64,000 nucleotides of DNA, taken from the NCBI GenBank assembly GCA_052246295.1, contig JBQQCO010000013.1. One strand, given 5' to 3'. The DNA comes from Piscibacillus sp052246295. Its GTDB lineage: Bacteria > Bacillota > Bacilli > Bacillales > Alkalibacillaceae. The notes below the pieces were generated by a model. The model had not been told where the DNA came from. It ran no database searches and saw nothing but the letters and a program-made list of their open reading frames with translations. Positions 18,268-28,090 of this stretch are shown piece by piece. The stretch's first letter is position 1. Every line of letters starts with the position of its first letter. The position numbers and the translations under genes were made by a program.

Positions 18268-18747
18268 ATTAATAAGTTTATACTAATACTTTTCTTGGCT
18301 AGTCTGATATGGTTAGTGGTGGGATGCACATCAGAAGAATCAGAGATTCAAATACCTGACAATATTCCTGATTTTGTTGAAACGAGTGATTTTGACAAAA
18401 TAGATTGGGAGAACAAGGCTGAAACATTCAATGGCAATATTATTGGAAACGAAAATAAATCGGGTATTATTGGTGCTGACATGCCCAGTGTAAATCAAAA
18501 TCAAAAATGGATGTGGCATCTTTGGGGAATTGAAGAGCCTAGGTCAGTTAAATTAACCGTGATTGGTTTTCATAAGGAAACTGAAGAAGTTCACCAAATT
18601 CTCACTACTGGATGGACGCTAGGACTTGGAGGCGAAAACAATGGGGCAGACGCACACATACCTTCATCTGTCAGTTTGCCAAAAGTAGGAGAGTGGGCAG
18701 TGTTGCTTTACACAGGGGAGAGAGTTGAAGAACATACATCAACTTAA
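18268..18747 (+). CDS. DUF4871/YhfM-like lipoprotein, 3' end replaced
   Basis: The protein has 159 residues if translation begins at the ATT at 18268, the only codon correctly placed (9 bases) after AAGGAG. That start gives (M)NKFILILFLASLIWLVVGC, a proper lipoprotein signal with lipobox VVGC; the next possible start, TTG 18295, would cut the signal in half. The body (GIIGADMPSVNQNQKWMWHL, GWTLGLGGENNGADAHIPSS, WAVLLYTGERV) resembles DUF4871 proteins. The last few residues look foreign because the gene runs into the truncated phosphotransferase at about 18725. Confidence 0.6.
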   Translation: MNKFILILFLASLIWLVVGCTSEESEIQIPDNIPDFVETSDFDKIDWENKAETFNGNIIGNENKSGIIGADMPSVNQNQKWMWHLWGIEEPRSVKLTVIGFHKETEEVHQILTTGWTLGLGGENNGADAHIPSSVSLPKVGEWAVLLYTGERVEEHTST

Positions 18748-19279
18748 AGCACCAAGTCATATTTCTCCTTGGTATAACAGAAAAGTTGAAAAGCATCGTA
18801 AATACATGGATGCTTATTTAGATTGTGGTGTTAAGATTAAAAATGATCATAAAATTATCCAATTCATTGAGGAGCACCTTCACTTGATGAAACAACGCCC
18901 AAACTTGTTTCAACATGATGATTTTCATCTTAGCAATCTCATTGTTAAGGAAAAGCAGTTAGCCGGGGTCATAGATTTCGAGAGATATGATTGGGGCGAT
19001 CCCATCCATGAGTTCCTTAAAATCGGAATCTTTATCAGACAAATTAGCACCCCGTTTTCTATCGGCCAAATAAAAGGTTATTTTGATCATCAAGATCCCG
19101 ATGAACATTTCTGGAGACTCTATTCACTATACCTAGCCATGTGCGTGTTCTCATCTGTCGTATGGACTTCGAGAGCCACTCCTAATGATATGGATAACAT
19201 GTTAGCAAAAATAAATACGTTTTTAGAAGATCACGATTATTTCGATCGAGTAAAACCTAAATGGTACAAATCGCACTAA
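18725..19279 (+). pseudogene. APH-family phosphotransferase, N-terminal half missing
   Basis: About 184 residues carrying only the C-lobe of an aminoglycoside/choline-kinase-like phosphotransferase: HDDFHLSNLIVKEKQLAGVI (catalytic HxDxxxxN) then DFERYDWGDPIHEF (the metal-binding Asp). The N-lobe with the ATP-binding lysine is absent. The ORF overlaps the end of the lipoprotein gene, so the pair looks like the product of a deletion that removed the lipoprotein tail and the kinase N-lobe. Unlikely to be catalytic. Confidence 0.75.
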
Positions 19280-19677
19280 TCCCACAACATAAAGTTCATG
19301 ACCTCAAGTGTCTTTTGTTTACAACTAGGACATTTAAGTTGATTGATGTTGTCTTCTAAATTCTTAATAACCTTTCCTTGCCCTTTACATTGACTGCAAT
19401 TTTTGTTGGTAGTAAAAACTTGCCCGTCACCATATTTAATTTCCATGATCGGGCGACTGTATAAGATGTGGCACTTCTCACAGGAAATCAATTGGTACTC
19501 GTAATCAATGTTATGTATAGGTTCATGACCAATGACACTCTTGACTTGTTTACGCGTTTTAGGATGGAGGATCGTAAACTCATGATCATAGAATGGAGAT
19601 GGATCTCCACCGATTCCTAATAAAAATTCACTTGAATAAATACATGATCGACACCTAATACGGTAACCCGCTCCCAT
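19276..19677 (-). CDS. Zinc-ribbon protein, unknown function
   Basis: The protein has 133 residues from ATG 19677 (AAAGGGTG upstream), preferred over the ATG 18 bases earlier. Four Cys pairs are present: CRSC, CEKC, CSQC and CPSC, suggesting two zinc ribbons; the last pair is in LKCPSCKQKTLE. It probably works as a structural or nucleic-acid-binding protein. It converges on the phosphotransferase remnant with a 4-base overlap. Confidence 0.65.
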   Translation of the reverse strand: MGAGYRIRCRSCIYSSEFLLGIGGDPSPFYDHEFTILHPKTRKQVKSVIGHEPIHNIDYEYQLISCEKCHILYSRPIMEIKYGDGQVFTTNKNCSQCKGQGKVIKNLEDNINQLKCPSCKQKTLEVMNFMLWD

Positions 19678-19741
19678 GCTCGTACACCCTTTCATTTCCG
19701 TCTCACTATAACATTCGATGAGAAGGGCTAGTTATCCTCTT

Positions 19742-19776
19742 AAAAAAAGAGACTAGCCTCATCGACTAATCTCTTT
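19742..19776 (-). terminator. Terminator overlapping the cwlJ stop
   Basis: AAAGAGACTAG pairs with CTAATCTCTTT (one mismatch) around CCTCATCGA, with an A run at 19742-19748 giving the leftward U tract. The hairpin includes the first stop-codon base of the hydrolase gene. Confidence 0.8.
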
Positions 19777-20215
19777 ACCATCTATAAACGCTTTCACATG
19801 TACCCGCTTGCGGTTCGTAATAACAATGTTCTTTATACTGCCCTGTAAATGGTTGACCAAACCATGTCGAAGGACATTGACCATACGGGTTAAAATACCA
19901 CAGAGCATACTGTGCAGGGTGCTGTCGCCAGTAATCTAAAACCTGTCGAGCCAATTTCTTCTCAGAATCCCTTGCACGATAATAAAACATATCACCCTTT
20001 TGTACAGCTTCAAACGAATAGTTGCCACCCTGAACTTGGTAGATGACATCTTCAATCGATCTCAAATCTTCAAAATCCAAACAATCAGCTTTCATACGGT
20101 TCACGATCACATTACCAACCATGAGCATGCCTAACCGCCCCTCACCAACAGCCTCTGCCCTCATCATTCTCGCAACTAAATTAACGTCGTTTTCATTATA
20201 AGCTACTCTTGCCAA
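19775..20215 (-). CDS. cwlJ: CwlJ/SleB-family cell-wall hydrolase (spore cortex lytic type)
   Basis: The protein has 146 residues from TTG 20215 (AGAGGTGA 6 bases upstream), giving (M)ARVAYNENDVNLVARMMRA, a start typical of CwlJ. The Hydrolase_2 domain is visible: RAEAVGEGRLGMLMVGNVI with the catalytic Glu, VNRMKADC, and QPFTGQYKEHCYYEP at the end. There is no signal peptide, as in CwlJ. It degrades spore cortex during germination; in B. subtilis CwlJ sits in the coat and works with GerQ. This gene is the main evidence that the organism forms spores. Confidence 0.85.
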   Translation of the reverse strand: MARVAYNENDVNLVARMMRAEAVGEGRLGMLMVGNVIVNRMKADCLDFEDLRSIEDVIYQVQGGNYSFEAVQKGDMFYYRARDSEKKLARQVLDYWRQHPAQYALWYFNPYGQCPSTWFGQPFTGQYKEHCYYEPQAGTCESVYRW

Positions 20216-20383
20216 CAAAATCACCTCTAGATAAGTGTTAGATAAAGATAAGAACATAATATTGTATGGTAATTAATCTTGGGGGGTGATTAAGCCAGGT
20301 AGACATAGCATGTATGTTAATATGATTTTTATATAGAGAAGGTATTTAGACTTTATAGGGTGAATAGAGAGAGGAGGCTATTC

Positions 20384-20848
20384 TTGAAGAGAGTAGATGT
20401 CGTTTACGTTTTGTTGTTTGATGAAAACAATGAAAACGTATTAATGGTAAAAAATAAAGGAATAAAAGAATCTTATTATACACTCCCAGGTGGAGCAGTT
20501 GAACAAGGACAAACTCTTAAAGAGGCTGCCATCAGAGAGGTGAAGGAAGAAACAGGGTTGGATGTTAAAGTGGATGGTATTTTTACTGTGAGTGAAGCCT
20601 TTTTTAAACAAAAAGGGCATCATGCGATCTTCTTCACGTTTTTTGGAGAAATAGTAGGGGGAGAAATTAATATTCTGTATCCAGAAGAAATAGAAGAAGT
20701 CATCTGGATGGAAAAAGACCTGGCTGAAGACTCCTTACATAATCCAGAAGAGTTAAAGGGTGTCATTAATAATAATCCCTCAACACCATACATATTCAGA
20801 GGGAAATTAACAGTTAAGACAAGTCAAAATGATAGAACGTACATATGA
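20384..20848 (+). CDS. Nudix hydrolase
   Basis: The protein has 154 residues from TTG 20384, six bases after GAGGAGG; the upstream in-frame ATG would place the ribosome site inside the gene. The Nudix box is complete: GGAVEQGQTLKEAAIREVKE followed by ETGL (Gx5Ex7REUxEExGU), near residues 35-57. It hydrolyses a nucleoside diphosphate linked to another moiety; the substrate is unknown. Its last 20 bases overlap the next gene. Confidence 0.88.
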   Translation: MKRVDVVYVLLFDENNENVLMVKNKGIKESYYTLPGGAVEQGQTLKEAAIREVKEETGLDVKVDGIFTVSEAFFKQKGHHAIFFTFFGEIVGGEINILYPEEIEEVIWMEKDLAEDSLHNPEELKGVINNNPSTPYIFRGKLTVKTSQNDRTYI

Positions 20849-21434
20849 GCAAATACCTAATAATGAAGGTGATAACAGTTTCAGTCATTATCATTTATAT
20901 CGTTATGGTCAAGTGCATCAGCACTATTGGTAAAAGGATCAATCATTAGCAACATTCAAAAATTTGGTTCTTGATAAATTAAGTGATAAGCCCCACCATT
21001 ATTGGTATAAGATGAAAAATTCTAATGTTATAAATGATAATCAACAATTTGATAATCAGACCAAATACGGAATCCACATTAACATTGGAGTACCACATGG
21101 AGCTAAAGTTAACCTCACAAGTAAATGTAAGCCTATCCTTGATGGAATAATAAGCTCATTTCATATGCATTCCAAACCGGATATTACTGACGTAGCAATA
21201 TGGTTAGGAGAAAATCTAAATACGAGTGAAAGTGAAATTATTTCTTTATTAAAAGACAGATCTAATGCTGTTTTGGGAGAGCGTAATTTGGTCAATAGGT
21301 ACCGGACTGGAATACAGTGGAATCCTGCAGATGACTTGTTTGAACAGATATGGATTAGTACTTACGAAGCAAGTAATACTAATTGGATTATAGATGGAGA
21401 GATTTATACATTGGATCATTCATCATCTATTTAA
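20829..21434 (+). pseudogene. Unknown gene interrupted by an in-frame TAA
   Basis: From ATG 20829 the frame gives 34 codons (IERTYEQIPNNEGDNSFSHY... ending VHQHYW), then TAA at 20931-20933. The same frame continues without a break (KDQSLATFKNLVLDKLSDKP...) for a further 166 codons to 21434. One gene of about 201 residues with a nonsense codon is the simplest reading. The C-terminal part has no recognised domain. The start overlaps the Nudix gene, suggesting an operon with it and with the gene at 21453. Confidence 0.6.
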
Positions 21435-21452
21435 GGATTGGTAGGTTTTAAA

Positions 21453-22070
21453 ATGGAAATGATCACTAAATATAAAGTGAATACATCGTCTGATATCAGA
21501 CACCAAGTGCAACTTATAAATATTCCTATTTCGTTCTTTAAGGAAAAGAAGGACAAATATGTGATTAAGCTCAAAAGAATTAATGATCACCAAAAAGCGG
21601 CCGTTAAAGTAACGTTAGCAAAATCTTTAGTTGAAGAATCACATGTGATTGATTCAGAGACAACGAATATGAATATTGATGGTAGAAATATAATTGTATT
21701 TGTAGAGGAATTAGGGGCTGAACAAAAGTTTAAGAAACTGTTTGGTAAATATCGGATTAAATACGTTGTTAAAGCTAATGAAGGTATGTCAGTCAAAGTG
21801 AAGGGGAGCATTAAAGCCTCATTTTACGAAAACACCTTACTCCCTCGAATTGAAAAGGCAAGAACAAAAGAACAATATAGAAACTCTAAGCGAGAATTAA
21901 ATGGTACTAATTTTTCAGATGATATACATACAAAAGACCTGCACTATGCAGATATGTTTCAGTATAATGAATCACCTAATAGAGATGGTAATAGATCGAG
22001 GCGAGAAGTTTTTGGTGGAACTTTTTCTGGAGGGTCTAGATCTGGAAGTAAGAGAGGGAGAAAGATGTAA
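21453..22070 (+). CDS. Hypothetical protein with basic Gly/Arg/Ser tail
   Basis: The protein has 205 residues from ATG 21453. The N-terminal 120 residues look like an all-beta domain (alternating charged/hydrophobic strands). The C-terminus is very polar and ends in a Gly/Ser/Arg/Lys-rich tail (FGGTFSGGSRSGSKRGRKM) of the kind that binds nucleic acid or is disordered. No family recognised. It starts 19 bases after the preceding interrupted gene. Confidence 0.6.
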   Translation: MEMITKYKVNTSSDIRHQVQLINIPISFFKEKKDKYVIKLKRINDHQKAAVKVTLAKSLVEESHVIDSETTNMNIDGRNIIVFVEELGAEQKFKKLFGKYRIKYVVKANEGMSVKVKGSIKASFYENTLLPRIEKARTKEQYRNSKRELNGTNFSDDIHTKDLHYADMFQYNESPNRDGNRSRREVFGGTFSGGSRSGSKRGRKM

Positions 22071-22236
22071 GCTATTTAATTTTATAGGTCGATAGAAGGC
22101 AAGTGTGGAGAACTACAGGCTTAAAATAGTGATAAATAAATTAAGAATTTACTACAATATTTTATTGAAAAAGGATATTGAATATTATGTTAAAATTGTA
22201 ATAAATAATTAATTTATTGGTAAAGAGGTGATATTT

Positions 22237-24036
22237 TTGTCTAATTATCAAGTAAATAATACTAACATTAATGCATTAATTAGCTGGATTGAACAAGATA
22301 TTGTCGCAATTCCAGAAATTCAACGTCCATTTGTTTGGAAATCATCAAAAGTCAGAGATTTACTAGATTCATTATATAATGATTATCCTGTAGGCTACAT
22401 AATTACATGGCAAAATCCTGATACTCGATTAAAAGATGGCACTGTGTCACATGGTAAGAAAATTTTAATTGACGGACAACAGCGGGTAACTGCTATTATG
22501 GCAGCCCTATCGGGTAAAGAAGTTGTTAATAAGGACTATAAAAAGAAACGAATTGCTATTGCTTTCAATCCAATTGATGAGGTATTTGAAGTTCAAAACC
22601 CTGCCATTCGTAAGGATAAAAAGTGGATTCCTGACATTTCTAAGATTTTTGAGCAAGGGTTTGATACATTCGGTTTTATTAATGAATATTGTGCAAAGAA
22701 CCCAGAAATGGAACCGAATCAATTAAATCAAATCATACAACGATTAATTAATATAAAACATAGCTCGATCGGAGTCATAGAACTTGCACATACTTTAGAT
22801 ATTGAAGTTGTAACTGAGATTTTTATAAGAATCAATTCATCAGGTGTTAATCTTAGTCAAGCAGACTTTGCCATGTCTAAAATCTCGGTAAATGATTTAC
22901 ATGAAGGTCCATTAATTAGGAAAACGGTGGATTACTTCTGTCATCTAATTAAAAGTCCAGCGATATTTGAAAATATTGCAGAAAATGACAAGGAATTTGC
23001 AAATACAGATGAATTTAACAAAATTAAATGGGTAAAAGACTATAATACAAATATCTATGAACCTAGCTATTCAGATCTTTTACGTGTAGCATTTACGTTT
23101 AAATTTTTACGCGGACGTTTATCTAACTTAGTTAGTTTACTTTCTGGTCGTGACTTTGAAACTCGTGAATATAAAGGAGAAATTATTGAGGAATCTTTTG
23201 AAAGCTTACATGATGGTGTGCTTAAGTTTGTAAATGAAACAAACTTTAAACGATTCATTATGATTCTTAAGTCTGCTGGAATCATAAATGCCAAACTCGT
23301 TAGGTCTCAACATGCATTGAACTTTGCTTACAGTTTGTACCTACTGTTAAGAGAAAAAGGAGTAAATGATTCTGTAATAAATCATGTTGTACGTAAATGG
23401 TTGGTTGCATCAATCTTAACAGGACGTTATTCAGGAGGTTCTCCAGAATCTGAATTCGATTTTGATATTAAGCGATTTAATTCTTATGAAGATCCAGTTG
23501 AGTATCTAAAACAGATGGAAGATGGGGAACTATCTGATGCATTCTGGAACAATATCTTGCCAACAAATCTCGAGACACCAGTTGCAAGTAGTCCATATTT
23601 TAACTTGTTCGTGATGGCACAGATTTATGATAAGGACTATGCTTTTCTATCAAAATCAATTACGGTGCAGCAGTTAATAGAAGAACGCGGAGATGTTCAC
23701 CATGTATTCCCTAAAAAATACTTGCAAAGCAATGGCTTTAATAATAGAAGGCATTACAACCAAATCGCGAACTATGCATTCACAGAGCAAGCCGTGAATT
23801 TAGCAATTAAAGCACAAGCACCTAAGGATTATATGGCAAAAGTAAAAGAGCAAATTAATAACGGTGAAAGAAACATCGGAGAAATTGACAATTATGAAGA
23901 TCTTATTGAGAATTTAAAAATGAACTGTATTCCAGATTCAATTTATAATATGGAGTACAGTGACTATAATGATTTCCTACTAGAACGTAGAAAAATGATG
24001 GGCCAAAAGATTAGAGATTTTTATAATAAACTTTAA
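22237..24036 (+). CDS. DUF262/DUF1524 protein (GmrSD-like type IV restriction nuclease)
   Basis: The protein has 599 residues from TTG 22237, with AAAGAGGTG six bases upstream. The N-terminal DUF262 (ParB-like NTPase) region shows AIPEIQRPFVWKSSKVRDLL and the ILIDGQQRVTAI motif near residue 78. The C-terminal DUF1524 HNH-like region shows DVHHVFPKKYLQ near 485-496 and NQIANYAF. GmrSD proteins cut modified phage DNA in an NTP-dependent way. It opens a defence island running to about 38 kb; the modified-DNA target is inferred from the family. Confidence 0.88.
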   Translation: MSNYQVNNTNINALISWIEQDIVAIPEIQRPFVWKSSKVRDLLDSLYNDYPVGYIITWQNPDTRLKDGTVSHGKKILIDGQQRVTAIMAALSGKEVVNKDYKKKRIAIAFNPIDEVFEVQNPAIRKDKKWIPDISKIFEQGFDTFGFINEYCAKNPEMEPNQLNQIIQRLINIKHSSIGVIELAHTLDIEVVTEIFIRINSSGVNLSQADFAMSKISVNDLHEGPLIRKTVDYFCHLIKSPAIFENIAENDKEFANTDEFNKIKWVKDYNTNIYEPSYSDLLRVAFTFKFLRGRLSNLVSLLSGRDFETREYKGEIIEESFESLHDGVLKFVNETNFKRFIMILKSAGIINAKLVRSQHALNFAYSLYLLLREKGVNDSVINHVVRKWLVASILTGRYSGGSPESEFDFDIKRFNSYEDPVEYLKQMEDGELSDAFWNNILPTNLETPVASSPYFNLFVMAQIYDKDYAFLSKSITVQQLIEERGDVHHVFPKKYLQSNGFNNRRHYNQIANYAFTEQAVNLAIKAQAPKDYMAKVKEQINNGERNIGEIDNYEDLIENLKMNCIPDSIYNMEYSDYNDFLLERRKMMGQKIRDFYNKL

Positions 24037-24059
24037 TACTAGGCTATCATATTAATAAC

Positions 24060-24096
24060 AGCACAACATAATTTCAGTATGTTGTGTTGCATTTTT
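24060..24096 (+). terminator. Terminator after the GmrSD-like gene
   Basis: CACAACATA (24062-24070) pairs with TATGTTGTG (24078-24086) around ATTTCAG, followed by TTGCATTTTT. It separates two convergent genes. Confidence 0.8.
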
Positions 24097-27000
24097 ATTG
24101 CGAAGCAGTAACTTTAGGTTTACTTAACATCTTAATAGTCTGATCAATCCGTTCAATCTCACTATTAGGATCATTCCACCAATTTCTGCTCCAAATTCTT
24201 TCGATTGTCCAGCCTTTAGATTCTAAATAACGTTGACGATAGATGTCCCGTTCTCTAGCGGATGGGGCACTGTGATACATGGCACCATCGCACTCAATTC
24301 CTAACACGTACTTACTTGGATCATTAGGATCGATCACAGCCAAGTCAATTCTATAGCCTGACATGCCGACTTGAGTATCTACTTCATATCCAATCTGTCT
24401 TAATCGATCATAGACTTGTTCTTCAAATGGTGAATCAAAGTGTAAATCGGATTTTTGGATGGTTGTATTCACATCACTGTTGATTTCGGCAATGACACCT
24501 TCAATTTTTCTTTGTTTAGCTCCGAAACTTCATAAGCATATTTTAAATAATGCTTTAATAGCTTCGGTCCTACGTTTTTAGTGTTGGTCACATTGAGTTC
24601 ATGTGGTTCAATGCTTGAGACAACATGAATTTCTTCTTTAGCACGTGTAACAGCAACATTAAGTCTGTTCTCGCCGCCTTGTTGGCCAAGCGTACCAAAT
24701 CGATTGTACACTTTCCCTTCATCATTTTTGGCATAAGCAATTGAGAAGATAATAATATCTCGTTCGTCACCTTGTACGTTTTCAATGTTTTTCACAAAGA
24801 TTCTCTCATCTAAGTCACGGCTCATAACTTCTTCATAAACAGCACTAAACTCTGGATCTTCTTCAGCATATTTGTCAATCATATCTTCTATAGCTACTTG
24901 TTGTTTAGCGTTAAAAGTAATGATTCCGACTGTTTTATCATGATCTTTGATTAAGAGAGCTTTTAATAACTTGACGACATCTTAGGCTTCAACAATGTTA
25001 TGCTGGTTAATCCAACGTCCGTTAGAACCATGCCACTGAATAGCCGGAGGATTCTGCATATGATTCACATTCGGTGCGATTTGCATCGAGCCATTGTAAA
25101 AAGCATGATTAGAGAAGTTGATTAACTCCTCTGATTTCGAACGATAGTGCCATTCCAACATTTGATTTGGAAGAATTCGTTTAGCTAAGTTTAATAAACT
25201 CTCCGACTCTTCAAATTCGTCTAGTTCATCATCTTCATCGACCTCTACAGAACTTTTGAATAAAGAAGATGGAGGTAATTGTTGTTCATCTCCAGCGACC
25301 ACGATCTTATCTCCTCTATAAATAGCTGGAATACCATTTTCTACGGTACACTGCGAGGCTTCATCAAAGACGACTAAATCAAACAATTTTTCTTCTAAAG
25401 GGAAGATAGCTGACGCTACTTCTGGTGACACAAGCCATACTGGCATAATGTCTAATAACCCGTTTAAAGAGAATTCATTTACAAATCGTCTAACTTTCCA
25501 AATCATGCGTTTTTTGTTGGTCTGATGGTTCATATCTTTAACGGCTTTTCTGTTTTCTTCCTTTACATCGTCAACTTTTTGATGTAACTCATTCTGTAAT
25601 AATTTTATAGTTAAATCCTGCTTTTCTTTTAGTAAGCTTTCTAATTTAGACTGCAGTTGTTTGAATGAGCCGGTTCCGATTTTAGCGATCTCAGGATGAT
25701 TAGCCTCAATCTGGTCAATCCAATGAATGTAGATGGACTGTCTTGCGATATCGACCCAGTCATCTCTTAAATTGTTACCCGAGTTAGGCTTCGACTCAAT
25801 TAATGAATTTATAATAAATTGAACATGTGAATCTCTTGATTCATAGAAGCGATCCATTTCTCTTAATTTGTCAAAGTACTCTTTAATGTAGTCTAATTTC
25901 TTTTCAAAATCCTTAAGAGGAATATCTCCTTTAGAAATTCGTTTGGAAAATTGGTCGATCGATTCATCTTTAAAATAGGTCTTTAGCTTATTTAGTTCAG
26001 TAAGTAGTTCATTACTTTGTTGTGATAGCTCATATAAAAAGGCAAGACTCTCTCTTAATTTTGGCCATTCTTTAGAGGAGAGGCCTTTAAATTTATCACC
26101 GTCTAGTAAATCTTCAATTATTGTTTTACCTGTAAAACTGGTCCATAACCATAGTCTTAACTTCTGAAGTGTTTTCTCCTCATTAGTGTTCAAATCGTCA
26201 TATACTTTCTCAAGCTTCGAATCGATTCCTAAACTGTAGGCTGGAGTTATATCTTCATCATTGAAATGCTCTAAGTACTCGACAATTTTACTTGAATCAT
26301 CCGTTAGCTTCTGTAAAATCTCAACTAATTTCATCCGATCAGCAATTTCTGTATTATTAAAAGGTTTTCGGTCATTAACAGGGTTATTCACACCATCAAA
26401 CGACTCAAAATAATCGGCATAGGTCCCGACATCGTTTAATATATCGTCTAAATTATTTTTATTAATGCCAGGTAATACTTCTCTTAAATCAATAACCGTT
26501 TCTTGATCTTTATATGGCTTACTTAATCCATATAAATCATAGGCCCTAAACCCGTGTCCTTGTGGTGTGAAAAGAGCCTTAGTTACTTGATTCATTTCTT
26601 CTTCAGTTTTAATGATTTGTTCGGATATATTTTTGTGCTCTTGTTTCACATCTTCAAGTGTCTGGCTGCGGTTCAATATGTTACTAATCTTGTTATATAG
26701 CTTTTTACGGTCATTCTTTTCATCATGTAATAAAGCGACATTGGAAGACAAGTTTAAAGCATCAAGTCTTTGGTAAACGACATCCAAAGCAGCACGTTTT
26801 TGCGTCACCAACATGACCTTTTGACCTTTCGCCATAGCATTTGCAATCATATTCACAATGACTTGTGATTTGCCCGTACCAGGTGGACCGTGAACAACCA
26901 TGCCTTTTTCGACTTCGAGTAGGTCAATGATTTTCTCTTGAGATGCATCTGTATCTAAAACTAGAGATTTGGACGTTTCATGTTCGACTTGTTCCTTAAA

Positions 27001-27843
27001 GTTCTTATCACTAGGTAAGCTGTCAGTTGAATCATCATTCTTTACAACCTCTACATTTAGAAAATCATCCACGATTCCTAAATCTTCATCTTCTTCAAGT
27101 AATTCGATAAAGTCATCATAATCTTTTAAAATGGCAGAATCACCTTGAGCAAAATGCCCAATTACAGCCTGATTATTCAGCCTGAAACTATTGCGACTAA
27201 AGGTTGGGATTTCTTCTTTTCGATAATCATCTATAGGTTGTAATTGTTCAGTTTCATTTACTGAAAGGTTAAGGTTAAATTTCTTTAGCCACTCTGACCA
27301 TGAACTCAAATCCCCGCTTTTAGCTAGCTCTTCAGCCTCATCATAGAATTGTTCAGGAAAATACATTTCATTTAATTTTTGAAGAGCTAAGAATAGAGTT
27401 CTGTTAATCTGCGGTGGTTGGTCAGTTATTGGATCGACTTTCCACTCAATGTTTCCCTTCTTAAAACGATTAAGTTTATAAGGGTGTAAAAATAATGGTG
27501 CTCTTATATATGTACCATCAGCCATACTACCTTCAATAAATGGATATCCCAAATATAGATCGTAAAGCCCTGTCTCTTCTTCAATAGAATTAATGTTTCT
27601 GTACAACGTTGTTAACTTCTTAGATAAGTTAAGTGTTTCTTCTTTACTGTGGTTTACTTTGACAATCGTTTTTGAGTAATTCTGAAGCAATTGAGTCAGA
27701 ACTTCATCTGGTGTAAGTCCAATTTTGTTCAGCTCATATAAGTCAAACGTCCATTTGTTGTACTTTTTTAATAGTCTAATGGATCGATTACTTTTACTGA
27801 TATTGTTTAATTTATCTCGTAATGAAACTAATTTTTCCTTCAT
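24095..27843 (-). pseudogene. DUF4011-type SF1 helicase with C-terminal REase (MTES_1575-like), broken twice
   Basis: ATG 27843 follows AAAGGTGG. The frame encodes a DUF4011-like start (LVSLRDKLNNISKSNRSIRL), Walker A HGPPGTGKSQ near residue 318, VTQKRAALDVVYQRL, a long helical insert, and the Walker B-like LVVFDEASQCTVENG with VAGDEQQLPPSS near 828. A TAA at 24982-24984 then interrupts it; the same frame resumes with DVVKLLKALLIKD and helicase motifs V/VI (VQGDERDIIIFSIAYA, LNVAVTRAKEE). At 24505-24509 (T5) a one-base loss shifts the frame into the C-terminal REase domain (DSPFEEQVYDRL, IDLAVID, LGIECDGAMYHS). Intact length would be about 1,249 residues. Confidence 0.85.
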
Positions 27844-27996
27844 ATGTACCACCTTTAAATCCTCGAGTTCAGTTATCCATTATTATACATGAATGTGTTC
27901 TCCATAAAAATACATATGGTGACTGATGTTCACATCAATTAAAATCAACTTATTAAAAGAGCTAGAGCGATGTACCGAAATGTTTTTGAAAAGATT

Positions 27997-28060
27997 CTGT
28001 AAAACTCTTTACAGTAAATTCTAATTGTTATATTCTTGTTATAACATCGATTTTGTTATA
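27997..28060. promoter_or_regulatory. Type I RM promoter region: inverted repeat and TTGTTATA repeats
   Basis: CTGTAAA-ACTC-TTTACAG is a perfect inverted repeat (27997-28014). It is followed by three copies of TTGTTATA at 28025, 28036 and 28053. The region lies 30-90 bases before the first gene of the restriction-modification operon and divergent from the helicase pseudogene. An operator role is inferred. Confidence 0.45.
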
Positions 28061-28090
28061 AATTAATTATGACAGAAAAGGAGGTGTGAA

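Noticed and set aside
24505..24509. Programmed ribosomal frameshift in the A run
   Set aside because: The run is only five bases without a slippery heptamer or downstream structure, and an upstream nonsense codon already blocks translation.
24095..24882. Two separate small genes (helicase C-terminal part and REase) instead of one broken gene
   Set aside because: Both continue the helicase protein in order; the stop at 24982 is in frame and the A/T5 run explains the second shift. Neither start has a ribosome site.
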